From Rosellinia necatrix (taxonomy: Eukaryota; Ascomycota; Sordariomycetes; Xylariales; Xylariaceae), in contig JAGYVD010000004.1 in the NCBI GenBank assembly GCA_021209875.1, positions 2,666,001 through 2,730,000 of the forward strand: a stretch of 64,000 bases of DNA. Reading direction: 5' to 3'. Below the pieces are notes generated by a model. It made no database searches. It saw only the letters and a list, made by a program, of their open reading frames with translations, and was not told the origin of the DNA. Positions 47,553 to 59,100 of this stretch are shown here, piece by piece (positions within the stretch are counted from its first letter, which is position 1; every line of letters begins with the position of its first letter). The translations under genes were made by a program, and so were the position numbers.

Positions 47553-48591
47553 TTTGACCACTAATGGTAGGTATGCTCTCGCGAGCTGACGAGCTGACGG
47601 GCTAGGCGTGCGGTCAAACGGGGGCGCGGTAGGGGCGGTAGAGGCGGTAGAGGCGCGTCTACCTACCTACTTACCTACGCCTTCTACTTGCCTACCTAGA
47701 TACCTAAGGCAGGTACTGGGTAACTAGGTAGGTACCTGCCTACTTGAGTACATTGACGACTCGGTACCGGCATGCCTACGGTGCCATAAGGTTTAGCGCC
47801 AGCAGGCATGCCTAGACCGTCTATAACAGTGCCGTGGTAGTGTCCGCTATAAATAGTGCAGGGGCTGCGTTGATAGCGCACTTGGGCCTAAGTCAGCCTT
47901 GGAAGTCTGGAATCTACCACCATTAAACTACTACGTATGTATACATACTGTACTGTACCCGGAAAACTGCGGCTGGAGCGACCCCTGCTAGTTGACATTT
48001 TTAGGCACCGAATTTATGTATTTGGTGTAACTATCTGCTCAACCTAGCCTAGAGGCCATGTTGCTAGTACACTTACGCAATGAGTACTACAGAGAGGCAA
48101 CACAACACTACCTACCCCGCCATCCACTCAGAATTCCGCAGTCTAATCACGACCCCGCCATCCCTCCCAACTCGGAGGAACGACAGTGTCACAGCCTAAG
48201 CTACCCAGTATGATTTAAAGAAAAGACCAAGCCCATTCGCAAGAGGTTCATATAGAAACCCTCCTCGTCGGGTCTCAGGAAATATTATGGAGCCCAACAC
48301 AGATATCCTATCTAGACCACCGGCAAATTCCGAGAAACCAGAGCAGATAGATGGCATTCCGTGTGCTAACCTTAGCTTGACGTGCCTTTCTTGTATCGTT
48401 ATTCCGTAATCACCGAACTCCCAACTCCATACCGGGATATCGCATCATGCCGTTTGAATCTGCGAAGGTATTCATCGTATACCCCAAGCTCCCGTTGAAG
48501 CCCATAGCTCGTTGAGAGCCGGGGTCGTCATGTTAGTTATCCACAAATTAGCAGATCATGGTGCCGTAATAGATTGAATTTTTTCTTTTTT
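47553..48591. other. Intergenic
   Basis: HUS1 promoter and 3' region of the RING gene. Contains a TAGG/CCTA patch at 47659-47743. No gene supported. Confidence 0.5.
47659..47743. repeat. TAGG/CCTA low-complexity patch
   Basis: CTACCTACCTACTTACC then TAACTAGGTAGGTACC words, upstream of HUS1. Confidence 0.7.
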
Positions 48592-49500
48592 TTAGAACCC
48601 GACCAAAATACGGTTATTGGCGGGGGCGGGAGTAGGGCTCCTTGCGACGGTTATTTCGGTTCGACACAGGTTCATGTAATCGAGATGAGCAGTAGGCGAC
48701 GGTAGGTTCGAGCCGGCACGCCCGTTTAGTGTGTCCAGAAAGGTATCGTAACTGTCGATGCGCGCGGGCTCCATGGTAGACCAACTCGGTCGTCTAAAGC
48801 TAGTCTGCAGCAGCATAGATTTGATGCCATTCCGTCTGTCACCGTTCCGAACACGTCCCCCGTGTGCAGCCCCGCCCACCTCATCACTACCGGGCGTGGC
48901 GATCTCCTTCAACCTCTTCTCTTTCTCTTGCGCGGCCGCACAAGCCTGGCACTCGCCCACTGTCTGCACGCGGGCGCGCTCGGGTTGCGGCGGCGGGGGT
49001 CGATGGGGATGTCCCGGGCGCCTAGAGAGACGACGGCGGGGCCGGCGACCGTGGGTAGGAGGCGGAGATGGGTGATGCGGCGAAGGCGGCATCGCCCACA
49101 TCGCGAAAGGATGAAACCGCGGCACAGGCATGGTGACCGGGTGTCCGCATGGGTGTCTCGCCGTGGTGCGACAAATGGGACAGGTCGGGATAGAATGAGG
49201 GTCGCGCTCGGCCGACTCCTCGAGCCACGTCTGAATGCAATGTGTGCCGAATTTATGTTTGCAATGCAAGTGCACCCACGATTCCAAGATACCCTCGGGA
49301 TTTGTGGCACCGACGGGGTCGTGGCATATAGGGCATTCTTCAAGCGGGTGCTCTGGTAACGCCGCTTTGTTTTTCTCGGCTTGTTGCCCGCTGAAGTCGA
49401 CGCCCACCGCGGGCTCCGATACGACCTCGGCCTCGGTTTTCTTAGGTAACAACTTCTTGAGGAAGCCTAGCTTCACTTTTGGGAAGCGTATATTCGGCAT
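48592..49500 (-). CDS. RING-finger protein, putative E3 ubiquitin ligase
   Basis: A single exon of 302 aa. The RING domain spans about 56-111: CPIC (C56, C59), then LHCKHKFGTHCIQTWLEE (C80, H82, C88) and CPICR (C107, C110). This is a RING-H2-like layout with the Trp (W92) typical of E2-binding RINGs. At the usual fifth ligand position (85) there is Gly, with His87 nearby, so zinc ligation may differ from the canonical form. The N-terminus is basic (KLGFLKKLLPKK). The rest is Pro/Arg/His-rich and low complexity, with no membrane segment. Substrate unknown. The frame starts with ATG at 49500 and is uninterrupted. Confidence 0.82.
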   Translation of the reverse strand: MPNIRFPKVKLGFLKKLLPKKTEAEVVSEPAVGVDFSGQQAEKNKAALPEHPLEECPICHDPVGATNPEGILESWVHLHCKHKFGTHCIQTWLEESAERDPHSIPTCPICRTTARHPCGHPVTMPVPRFHPFAMWAMPPSPHHPSPPPTHGRRPRRRLSRRPGHPHRPPPPQPERARVQTVGECQACAAAQEKEKRLKEIATPGSDEVGGAAHGGRVRNGDRRNGIKSMLLQTSFRRPSWSTMEPARIDSYDTFLDTLNGRAGSNLPSPTAHLDYMNLCRTEITVARSPTPAPANNRILVGF

Positions 49501-50734
49501 GGCTGAAGCTGCGATCGCGATGAGATATAAAGACTTAGTGGACGGTGGAATGTTACGAGATGCTGAGACTATGGCGCGCGAGGCTCGGCTCCAGCTTTGT
49601 GTTGGTGCGGGATGATAATGCCGTGCGATTCTATTGCGTGTCGAGGGCGTAGCTTATTCGCTGACCAGGAAACAGAAACAATTCATTCATCCAGTGCAAA
49701 ATAAGACGCAATGGCCAACGGCACCGTAATTGACTTTGTTTGTCCGACAAGCGTGGCTACCAGGTGGGTGCTGGATCAATGCGTGCGGCGACGACCGAGA
49801 GCTCAGCTGTATTCACTAGAGTCTGGGTAATGAAGTCACTCCGCCAGTCCGCAATGGTCGGGGGCCAGAAGCGGGCGTGGATAATGGGCGCAGGGGCAGG
49901 AAGAAGGTGGCAAGTATAACAATCCCGGGCTGGAGGAAGCCGGAGGACAAATGACAAACGAAGCTGGTGTAATGATTATGACGACGACGATGATGTTAGA
50001 TTGATTACCTCGAGGAGCTTGTGGGGGGGCCAGGGAAGAATCATGTAGACGTAGTCGCTACGGCTCGAGAGTTGGGAACGGCCACTGACTCGGTCGCTGG
50101 ATCAGGCTTCAGAGCGGTGCGTTTGTCTGGTTGCATGGAGCCTTGGGGTCTTAGGGTCTTGGGGAGTCTCTGCACATTGGACAGATTCGGGTGCACTGAC
50201 TGACTATGGCATTTGGCATTTGGCCGTTTGCCATAGGCGATGGGCTCAAAAATGGAGCTTTGTGGCTTTGAGACCTGTCTATGATTGGGGACCCGAGTTC
50301 CCTCCCGCTGGGGCAAGATGGCAAAGGTAAATAAAGCAGAGGCCTGAAAGGTCGAAAGGTAGGAAAGTCGAAAGGTCGAGAAGTCGGGAGGCCGAGAGGT
50401 GGTCGACCACCTACCTACCTACACTACCTCTGCTAACTACTACCGAGTACCTAGTCTGTAACTAACTCTAAATTGTAAGCTACCTGATTTACCTACCTAC
50501 TTACCTACGAAGTATGTACTCTCACAGGGGAGAAAAGTGTAAATACTCTCTACTTGGACAGGTATCTAAGTACGTATTCACGAAGCGGCCGGCCGGCTGG
50601 GGGAGGAGGAGGGAGGGAGGGAGGGGGGGGGGTGTCTATTGGGAAATCGGGTCAAGCAGCCGACATGCCCCCCTAACTCCTCCCCCTCTCGCCCCCGGCG
50701 ATGTGTGGTTGCAGAGGCACGGGAATGGATTAAC

Positions 50735-50975
50735 TGGCTTAAGTACTTAGGTAACTACCTAGCCTAGGAGTGTGGTGTAGAGTACCTCGCTACCTACCTA
50801 CCTACCTACCTAGGTAGTGCAGTGTCAGCCACCTAGATTAGACGTTAATACTACTACTACCTACCTAGGTAGTGTAATAGGGTATAGTGTAGAGTCCTAC
50901 TTACATACTTACCTGGATACATACCTAGGTAGTAGTGTAGGTAGATAGATAGATAGGTAGGTAGCGTAGTCTAAT
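50735..50975. repeat. Long TAGG/CCTA low-complexity patch
   Basis: The longest stretch of this repeat type in the window, with TACCTACCTACCTACC, ACCTAGGTAG and GATAGATAGATAGG words. It encloses copy 3 of the dispersed unit. Confidence 0.8.
50838..50861 (+). repeat. Dispersed TTAGACGTTAAT-(ACT)n unit, copy 3
   Basis: Same 12-nt head and ACT tail as at 9895 and 22088, in the same orientation, running into CTACCTACCTAGG. Confidence 0.8.
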
Positions 50976-52069
50976 GTACTTTACTATGGGGGAATACAGT
51001 ACAGCTGACCATCGTATTGTGGGCTGGTCAACTGCCATCTCTCGCCGGATCGGGGGCTAAGAATGGGCATCATGTGGCATTTGGCCTGCATTGCTTATCC
51101 TGTTGAAAGCTTGCCGGATTCGTCGACTTCGGCAGGTCCGCGAGATAAGGCTGGAATGTGCTAACAGGGCACGTGCATGAGCTGGACGTTGGTGGTGTGG
51201 TCCGATACCTATCCTACCCAATCGATTAATTGGCTGCTAATAGGCGACTAGGTTAGGTATTCTAAGGTTGACACTTGACTACCTATCCGTCCTATGGGCA
51301 CCAGAGGTACCCATAATTGTTTGTTTGTCGCCTCCAGTCACCACACAACACTAAAGTCATTCCACAACACTAAAATACCCTCGCACGCGTACAGACGTCC
51401 CTACTCCCGATAGGATAATTCTCTCTCACAGTCGTCTGCTCGTTGGATGCGCCAGAGGCAAAGAAGAACACACAAATTCCATGGCTGATAGAATAATAGA
51501 GAAAATAGGAGAGATGTCGAATATGCGAAGACCACACCCCGCATCATGATACCACCCTACCTTTGTTGCATCTTCAGCGGAGGCAAAGATGTATGAGTAT
51601 GCATATGCCTGAGCCTTCGAAATTGTTGCCGGGGGGTTTTATAGTCCGAAAACGATTGAAATTTGGTTGCTATAAACTTACATGAGAGAGACAAGCTAGT
51701 AAGCGGTTAGTCCGAGGGGAGCCTATCCAGCTATGGTGTAGACTGCCGCGCTTAGGCAGTGGATTGGTCTTGCCAATGAGAACCAATGTGGCGCTTCGAA
51801 CAAGGTACGTGGACGCCGTGATACATACACCGCTTAATGTTGGATGGCCCGGGATATCTATTGAGGTAGTAGTTATCGCAAAGTAGTGAGAACGACGACT
51901 AGTAGGATAGCTAGCACCAAGTCCGTTGTCGGCACACCGGAGGCCTTAGGATAGACGGTTTCGTAATGGGGGTAAATTCCAATACCAGTAGCCCAGATCA
52001 AACCATGAACAGAATAGTGTAATATACAACGCACACCCGGCTGCAAGAGGCTCGCACTTAGATAGTTCG

Positions 52070-52671
52070 TCATCGCCTACTCCGTCTATCCCTATCATCG
52101 TCATCGTCGCTATCATCTCGAAAGCCCTCCTCTAGACTTGATAAACCCAGTTAGTTAGTCGGTTAACGCCACCCCTACCACAAATGCCGCCAGCGCACGG
52201 AGACGGGCGTGCTTACTCTCTACTGAGTCTCCTACTACTATCGGTGTGCTGATGATGTGTGTCGAGCGAGAGCGCATGCCGGCGGTCCTCGTCTACCTCG
52301 TTCAGTTCTTCCCCCTCTTCTGAGCTGAAGCCTATGTCCGACTCGTCATCGCCAGCCACGGCCACGCGGTCCCTACCGCGCAGCCTCCAACGCGACGATG
52401 ATGATATCCATCGTGCTATCGCGTCCTGCATTCGTATACGCAGCGAAGTGGTTTGTGTCGAGATGGTGTCGAGCGGGAGGTATTGGCTATAGCGGTTTCG
52501 ATAGTGCCGCCATAGTGGGAGGAGGAGATACGTCAAAGCGAGGAAGAGCACCAGAGAGATGAGAGCCGGAATGAGCAATGTCTATATGATTTAGCGAGCT
52601 GCGGTGAAGAAGATATATTCGGGGGCCTCATGAGGCAGCGCTACCTTGATCACCGATAGTGTAGTGCCCAT
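52070..52671 (-). CDS. Small single-pass membrane protein, unknown function
   Basis: Exons, read leftward (52671-52645, 52581-52217, 52136-52070), give 152 aa. The start MGTTLSVIK lies on a 27-nt exon. One clear membrane helix follows (LLIPALISLVLFLALTYLLLP, about 11-31), then a basic RHYRNRYSQYLP, which favours the C-terminus in the cytosol. The tail holds acidic DDESDIGFSSEEGEELNEVDE and RRLSRDLEEGFRDDSDDDDD, ending in basic RRSRR. The final exon uses an acceptor after CTAAC...TTATCAAG. From memory, similar small proteins occur in other Sordariomycetes, but no function is known to me. Organelle not determined. Confidence 0.78.
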
Positions 52672-55600
52672 TGCGATGATGAGCGGACTATGATCGAACC
52701 GGAGCGGAGTGAAACAGCGGGCTTGATAATGATGATGTCCTTGCGTTTTCGGAATTGGAAACGCGGATTGGTGACGATGCGATGTGGAAAGTGTGTAGTA
52801 CCCGCCTGTCTCACCGTGGTGCCAAGGTGGCAGGGGTGTTATATGCCAAAAAATGGAGAAATCCCAAGGGGCTGGATCAGAGGAGCAGCATGAAGATGTC
52901 TATTGCGCACCCATCCATCTCACTGTGAGGGTGAAGTCGTTGACAGGCTACAGGAGCGAGGCTCTATCTACGCCACGGAAATCCCGACTGTAAAGGCTGC
53001 GCCTTGGTAAGTTAGTACCTAGGTAATAACGGTGACATAAGGGAGTGGGTACCTTACCTGATAGCAACCTTCATACTGCAAGACGGGTAGGTAGGTCAGC
53101 TAAGAATCCACCCGGCCTCTACCTTACTTAGGTACATATGTGTGCTAGCTGGCCTATCCCAGGTTGGACCAGATTGGGTTAAGTACCTACACCAAAGTCC
53201 CCTGAACAGCTACGCTCATCTGCCCAGTGAGACGGATAACTTGAATTATTCTTTACCTATTTCTCTGTTAATTAAGCTTTGTGACAAACAAGGCTCAATC
53301 TTTAGTAAGTTACGTAGGCAAGCAAGATCCCAGCGCTCTTCCAAAATGGCACTGACGATCCTTCTATGGCCCTGGGGGATCGAGTACATACCTATTTGGC
53401 TGTTAGCCCCAATATTTCCCTATTTGCCACAGAGGATCGTGATTGTTCAGTTTCTCTTCAATTTTATTTTGTTTTTTTTTTGCAGCAGTCTTACTATTAA
53501 TACGGGGTAATGGAATCGCGAAAACGTGAAATTATAATATGTGTTTTAATGTTTCCTTCCCAGGTTCAAGCTGGATCGTATGATAAGAGGTTAAATAAGT
53601 GATATATACAACTTCCAAGATTTGTACAAGGAGGAGTTAGCTCACACAGCGTTGGCCTACCCTTCGAGGATGGCCGTCAAATGCCGAGAGAGAGTTCAGT
53701 ACCTGGCTAGGGCAACCATTCCGTGAAAGCGCTATCTGTGTGGTATCAAATAGGGCTGTATAGTAAGTAGGTGGTCCTCTACTGTAGATACAAATGTATT
53801 TAGATGATGCGCTGTCCGGGTTTAGGAGGTAGTAAAGACACCGCCGATTTCATGTCACCATATCAAGGTCCACATAGGTATTCCTTTAAACCAGGTTTCA
53901 TTTTTCGAAACATGAACTGCAGATGTGACACAGACTTCTTGCCATCGTCGGACTAAGCGGGCACGCTCAAGGCCCAAGACATTGAATATCGTCTTATATT
54001 AGACCAATCGTAAGCATGATGTGGATGCAAAGTCCGAGCGTCTGCGTAATAGATAGAGGTCATCACGCTTCGGACACATTTTCGCCCAAGGTAGCCAGAC
54101 CTCTTACAGGTTATGGTGAGCACCTCGCTGCTGTGGCATATCGGCAGGTCACTTGAGCATTTCTCGCCTGGGATACTTGTCTGTTAACAGACATAGATTA
54201 TGGGGTCGACAACCATTGTCCGGAGGACCCTAACCTGGGAATCGATGGCGACCACGCATATGGAGTATTAAATCAACAGAAAATTAGCGATATGAAAAAA
54301 CAATGGCTGCATCTTGATGTGATATGCTTGTGATTGGACAAGTATTGCGCTGTTACTGCTTGCCGACATGGCTATTTCTCAGCGTTGAACCTCAGCGGAC
54401 GCGGAATATCTCCCACATGCCGAGGAAGGCTGTTTATCAGCAATATGTAATTACTTACTTATTAGCTGACTTGCCTTGTCCCTTATCCGGTAGTTGTCCG
54501 GAGGCCCATACGTGAATGATAGACCCGGAAGTGTATCGTTGCGATCGCCTTTCGCTGTATACCGGTTGGTTGCGTTATGATTGCATCGTCAATTGCTCTT
54601 GTGTATTGGTAGGCGTTATAGTGTAGAGTTTCAGGCGCATTTCGGGACTCAAAGGCGTCGGAGGCGGTTACCTGTTTGTCCCTTTCGCCGCTGGGGCCCC
54701 CGATGGGACCCCGATGGGACCCGGATACCACACACGGGTGGACAAGGGGTTATTTCATGTTCCATTTATCGTTTCAGGCTCGTTCACTACCACCTATGCC
54801 CAGGCCATATCAGCAGATATATCATACATGCGACGGGCAACTCATGGTGTATGCACATCTTATCGGCTAGTGTATAGAGTCGTCGGAACAGGGTGCTAGG
54901 CAATTCCTGATCCAATATGTCTTTGTGAGGATCCCTGGACGGAGTCTCTTTTCCGTTTGTGGGAGGTTGCGTTGGGCTTAAGAGGTCGGGTTTAATATGT
55001 CGGAGTTTGGAACAGGACAATTATTTACATACTTACATACATATGTACTTACTTAGTAAGACCGGGGTAGGGAGGGGGGCATCTTAACCCCTGGATCGCA
55101 CATGGGCCTAAAAACAGAACTGCTGCTGCTGCTGCTGCTTGGGAAATAAATCCTAATTCTGGATTTGGGTTAATCGTAAAGTACGGCCCACCTTGCCCGT
55201 GTTGTACGTTGTACCTACTCTAGGTCTGTCTAGGCCTAGCTACGCTTGCCCCCATTGGCTGGGCTAATGGGCACCGCACCACGAGACACATCCCAAGTGA
55301 CCAATACCAGTGCGAAAAAGCACCGACGTAGGTATTCACCATAACCCCATTGCATGCATATCCGTACCTCATGTACCTCCGAACCCCGTTGCAACATCCC
55401 CTTCTCGATTCGTCGTTACATGGCATCTTGAACCTCCTTTGAGCAGCTTGTGTGAAGTCAATCCGGCCCATCGTCCCTAGTCCTTACCTTTCTTTTCCTT
55501 GGGTTTCGGAGTCGGTAGGCTTTTCATTTCATGCCACCAACCCACATGTTTTGAACGACGTCAGGGCTATCAGCCTGCCACTTCAGAGAGCCTCACTTTG

Positions 55601-55683
55601 TCTAGTCCAGCCTACTGTCTGCTGCCGGTAACATACTCCGGTTCCTCCCTCCTTTTCCCGGGCGCCATCCTACATGTACCAGT
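52672..55683. other. Intergenic
   Basis: About 3 kb with no supported gene. TAGG/CCTA words occur near 53010-53130 and a (CTG)n run near 55121-55137. Frames around 53142-53510 and 54581-54877 have no motifs or splice support. Confidence 0.5.
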
Positions 55684-55965
55684 ATGTCTCCCCGGGTTTC
55701 CTTTAATTGGGCTATCCCTGATGCCCTGGCCGCCCGTGCTGGCCTGCTCCCGCGAGATGTCGACTGGGCGACTCCTTTCGAATCGCCCACCGGCACGAGC
55801 ACGGGCATGAATATGAGCACCCGCACGCCCTATCGCCGGTCCCTGATTGTCGCTTCATCGCTGGAATCAATGCTAATCCCTAGTCGGCTAATGCAGATCC
55901 TCGCCCCATCCCCTCACTTCGAACACGCCTGTACAACAGTTCCCCAGCTACTGCTCATTCAGTAA
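55684..55965 (+). other. Open frame in the formin 5' region, possible uORF
   Basis: An ATG-initiated frame of 93 codons (MSPRVSFNWAIPDALAARAG...) ends about 205 nt before the formin start. It has no recognisable motif. If the formin transcript starts upstream of it, it would act as an upstream ORF. Its coding status is unproven. Confidence 0.2.
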
Positions 55966-56170
55966 GAAAACATGATGTTATCCGATTTGCGACTGCAACC
56001 TCCAGTACATTGACGACGACCCACTTGCGACGTTTAACGCATCTCGTGCCGACTTTTAGCCCTCTCCTTCGAACATCGACTTGCATTGAACCACTTCCGC
56101 CGGATAAACCTGCCGTTTGAAGGGCATTGGGACACCGGCGTTTCTTCGTCCCCCCCCGCACAGCATAGAT

Positions 56171-59100
56171 ATGTCTTCTGCCGACAAGTCCAGACAGTCT
56201 TCCGGCGGCAAAGGATTCTTCTCCCGGAGCAAACACAGGAGCGACAAGCGCCATACCGGTAGCGAGGAAGGCCGATTTTTGACCCCAGACCACGAACGGT
56301 CGCCGCGTTCATCTCGACACGTCCGGGAGTCGTCCGTGGCGTCGATCGACCGACCCAGCTCTCCTGAGATTGGCGTGAACAATTCCGCAGGAGTTATATC
56401 TGGTATTTCATACGCCAATACATATAACGAACGAACTCCGGCACCCGTCGATTATCTCCCTCGAGTTGACCAGGTTCCCGTTCGTCGCGACCCCCTACCT
56501 CATCACCTAAATAAGGGCACATCCGATTATCACCAGTACCCTTCCGTCGATGCGAGCGGATTCGCTACTGTCGCTGGCTCACACGTCTCTGGCGCCCGCC
56601 CACCTGCCGGAGCTTCGAATATTACTATGGCATCCACTGGCCGCCAAACACAGCTTCAACAATGGGGCCCTCAAACCCATGGCCAAGTCCCCAGAAGCAG
56701 CGGTGGCAGTGGGGCGGCATTTAACGAACGATGGGATTCTTTACCCGGTTGGGGCCAGGGAGGAGGCTTTGGTCGGACGTCACGGCAAAGTGATCAATCC
56801 AGCACGTTTTCAGGTAATGGCCAACCTCCAGACCCTACCACCAACAAGCGCTCATCCAGAACAGCACTTCCTAGTGCAACCTCCCAGAGTTCGATCACTT
56901 CGAGTAGGGATTCCCACCGGTTGACCAAATACCCTGCCTCCCCGGTTCAGCCACCGCCCAATGGTTCGGACAACTTTGCTTTCACGCGCCCTGAAGATGA
57001 CCGAATCACCGAGCATATGTTTTACGAACTAATGCAAAAGCGTGGATGGCACAACCTGCCAGAGCAGGCGCGGCGGCAAATGCAGGCATATCCATCCTCC
57101 AAAAAATGGACGCTTATTTATCAAGATCGGTTGACTGAATGGCAGGGGGAACAAAAGCGCAGACAAACTGCGAGGGCAGGCCAATACTCGAGTGTTGATA
57201 TCACTGCGAATTCCGACGAAGAAGGCTCTCCTGAATGGTACGTTCGAAAAGTAATGGAGAATAGCCTGGACTCCAAGGGCCTAGGCAGTCTTGAGGTCAA
57301 TCTTAGGACACAACAAATCGGTTGGGTGAAGCGCTTCATCGAATGCCAAGGGCAGGTGGCCCTCACCAACGTTCTACTCAAGATAAATCGGAAGACTGCG
57401 GTAGGACCGGCGGCTCCTGCGGACGCCAAATCAAGCGACAAGAATCTCGATAAGGAGTATGATATTATTAAATGCTTGAAGGCTCTACTGAACAACAAGT
57501 ACGGCGCCGACGATGCTCTGGCTCACCAACAAGTCGTTGTTGCCCTTGCCACATCGCTCATTTCCCCAAGGCTCACAACACGGAAACTTGTGAGCGATGT
57601 TTTGACATTTCTGTGTCATTGGGAGGACGGCAATGGTCATCTCAAAGTCATCCAAGCAATGGACTATGTCAAAACACAACAGAATGAGAACGGAAGGTTT
57701 GATGCCTGGATGCGACTGGTGGAAGTTACCGTAGATGGTCGAGGTAAGATGGGCAGCCTTGTGGGAGCCAGCGATGAGGTTCGAACCGGAGGCATTGGCA
57801 TGGAAAACCTCCTCATGGAATACGCCGTGGCAACCCTTATCCTCGTGAATATGATTATCGACGCGCCGGAAGGAGATCTTCAACTTCGCATGCATATCAG
57901 AGCCCAATTTGGCGCTTGTGGAATCAAGCGAATCCTCACCAAAATGGAAGGTTTTCAATATGACCTCCTTGACAAGCAAATCGAACGGTTTCGCACCAAT
58001 GAGGCCATCGATTACGAGGACATGCTCGAGCGCGAGAACAGTAGTATAAAGGACAGCATCGAGGGGGAAGTAAAGGACCTGAATGATCCCGCTCAGATCG
58101 TGGATGCAATTCAACAACGCCTACAGGGTACCAAGACTCAGGATTATTTTGTATCTGCTCTCCAACATCTTCTCCTCATCCGCGAGAATGACGGTGAGGA
58201 GCGGTTACGCATGTTCCAGCTTGTTGACTCGATGCTTAGCTATGTGGCCATGGATAGGCGACTACCGAATTTAGATCTCAAGCAGAGTCTTAATTTCACG
58301 GTACAGAGTCTTTTGGACAAGCTCCATACAGATTCCGAGGCTCGGCAGGCTCTAGATGAGGCCTTAGAAGCCCGTCAAATCGCGGAGGCTGCTATGGCAG
58401 AGCGGGATGAGATGAGAGCTAGAGTCGAGTTAGGTGCGGACGGTCTAGTAGCAAAGCTACAGAGACAGTTGGACGAACAGTCTCGCTTCATTGAGGCTCA
58501 AAAACGACAAGCTGATGGGCTTAAAGCTGAGGTGGAAAATATGCAGACCATCCGCGCGAAGGAAGCCCAACGTTATGAGCTGGAAACACGTGAGCTCTAC
58601 CTCATGTTGAGGGATGCGCAAGATGTCGCCGCATCGCAAGCCGCAAAAGGCATCATTAATGAAAATGCGAATAGCGAGGATCCTTCACGTATGCAGGGCA
58701 TTCTTGATCGTGAGAGGCTGATGGATAGACTAGCCATGCAATTGGAGCGGCAGAAAACACAGTACAAGCTTGAAGGTCGTGTCTGGGGCGATGCCGTAGG
58801 GCCCTCCGATCGGCTACGCGCTTTACGTGAAGAGATGGAAGGCTTCGACTCTTACACTGGTGCCCCCGAAGGGGCCGGACTTCCGCCCCCGGGTATATCT
58901 AGCAGTATGCTTGGGTCTGTTCGGCGAAATACAAAGATACCAAGAAAGCCTGTTGGCACCCAGGCTATGCTAGGCGTGGATGGCGAGCGGCTCGGAGACG
59001 GCGCGGATGGTGATGATACAATCTATGAGAAGCCCAGAGTGGTTGAGATTAGAAGACCCATCATGGACCCGAAACAGGCTAGTAATCTCATGGATGAGAT

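Larger units (their letters stand above)
49501..52069. other. Intergenic, repeat-rich
   Basis: About 2.6 kb with no supported gene. It holds TAGG/CCTA patches at 50400-50510 and 50735-50975, a G-rich run at 50594-50632, a series of GTCGAAAGG-like words near 50349-50400, and copy 3 of the TTAGACGTTAAT-(ACT)n unit. Confidence 0.5.

Noticed and set aside
53142..53510. 122-codon + strand frame ending in hydrophobic, Phe-rich sequence
   Set aside because: Located in AT-rich spacer; the hydrophobic end comes from T-rich DNA. No start context, splice sites or motif.
57485..58117. 210-codon - strand frame inside the formin
   Set aside because: Shadow of the formin coding strand with no motif of its own.
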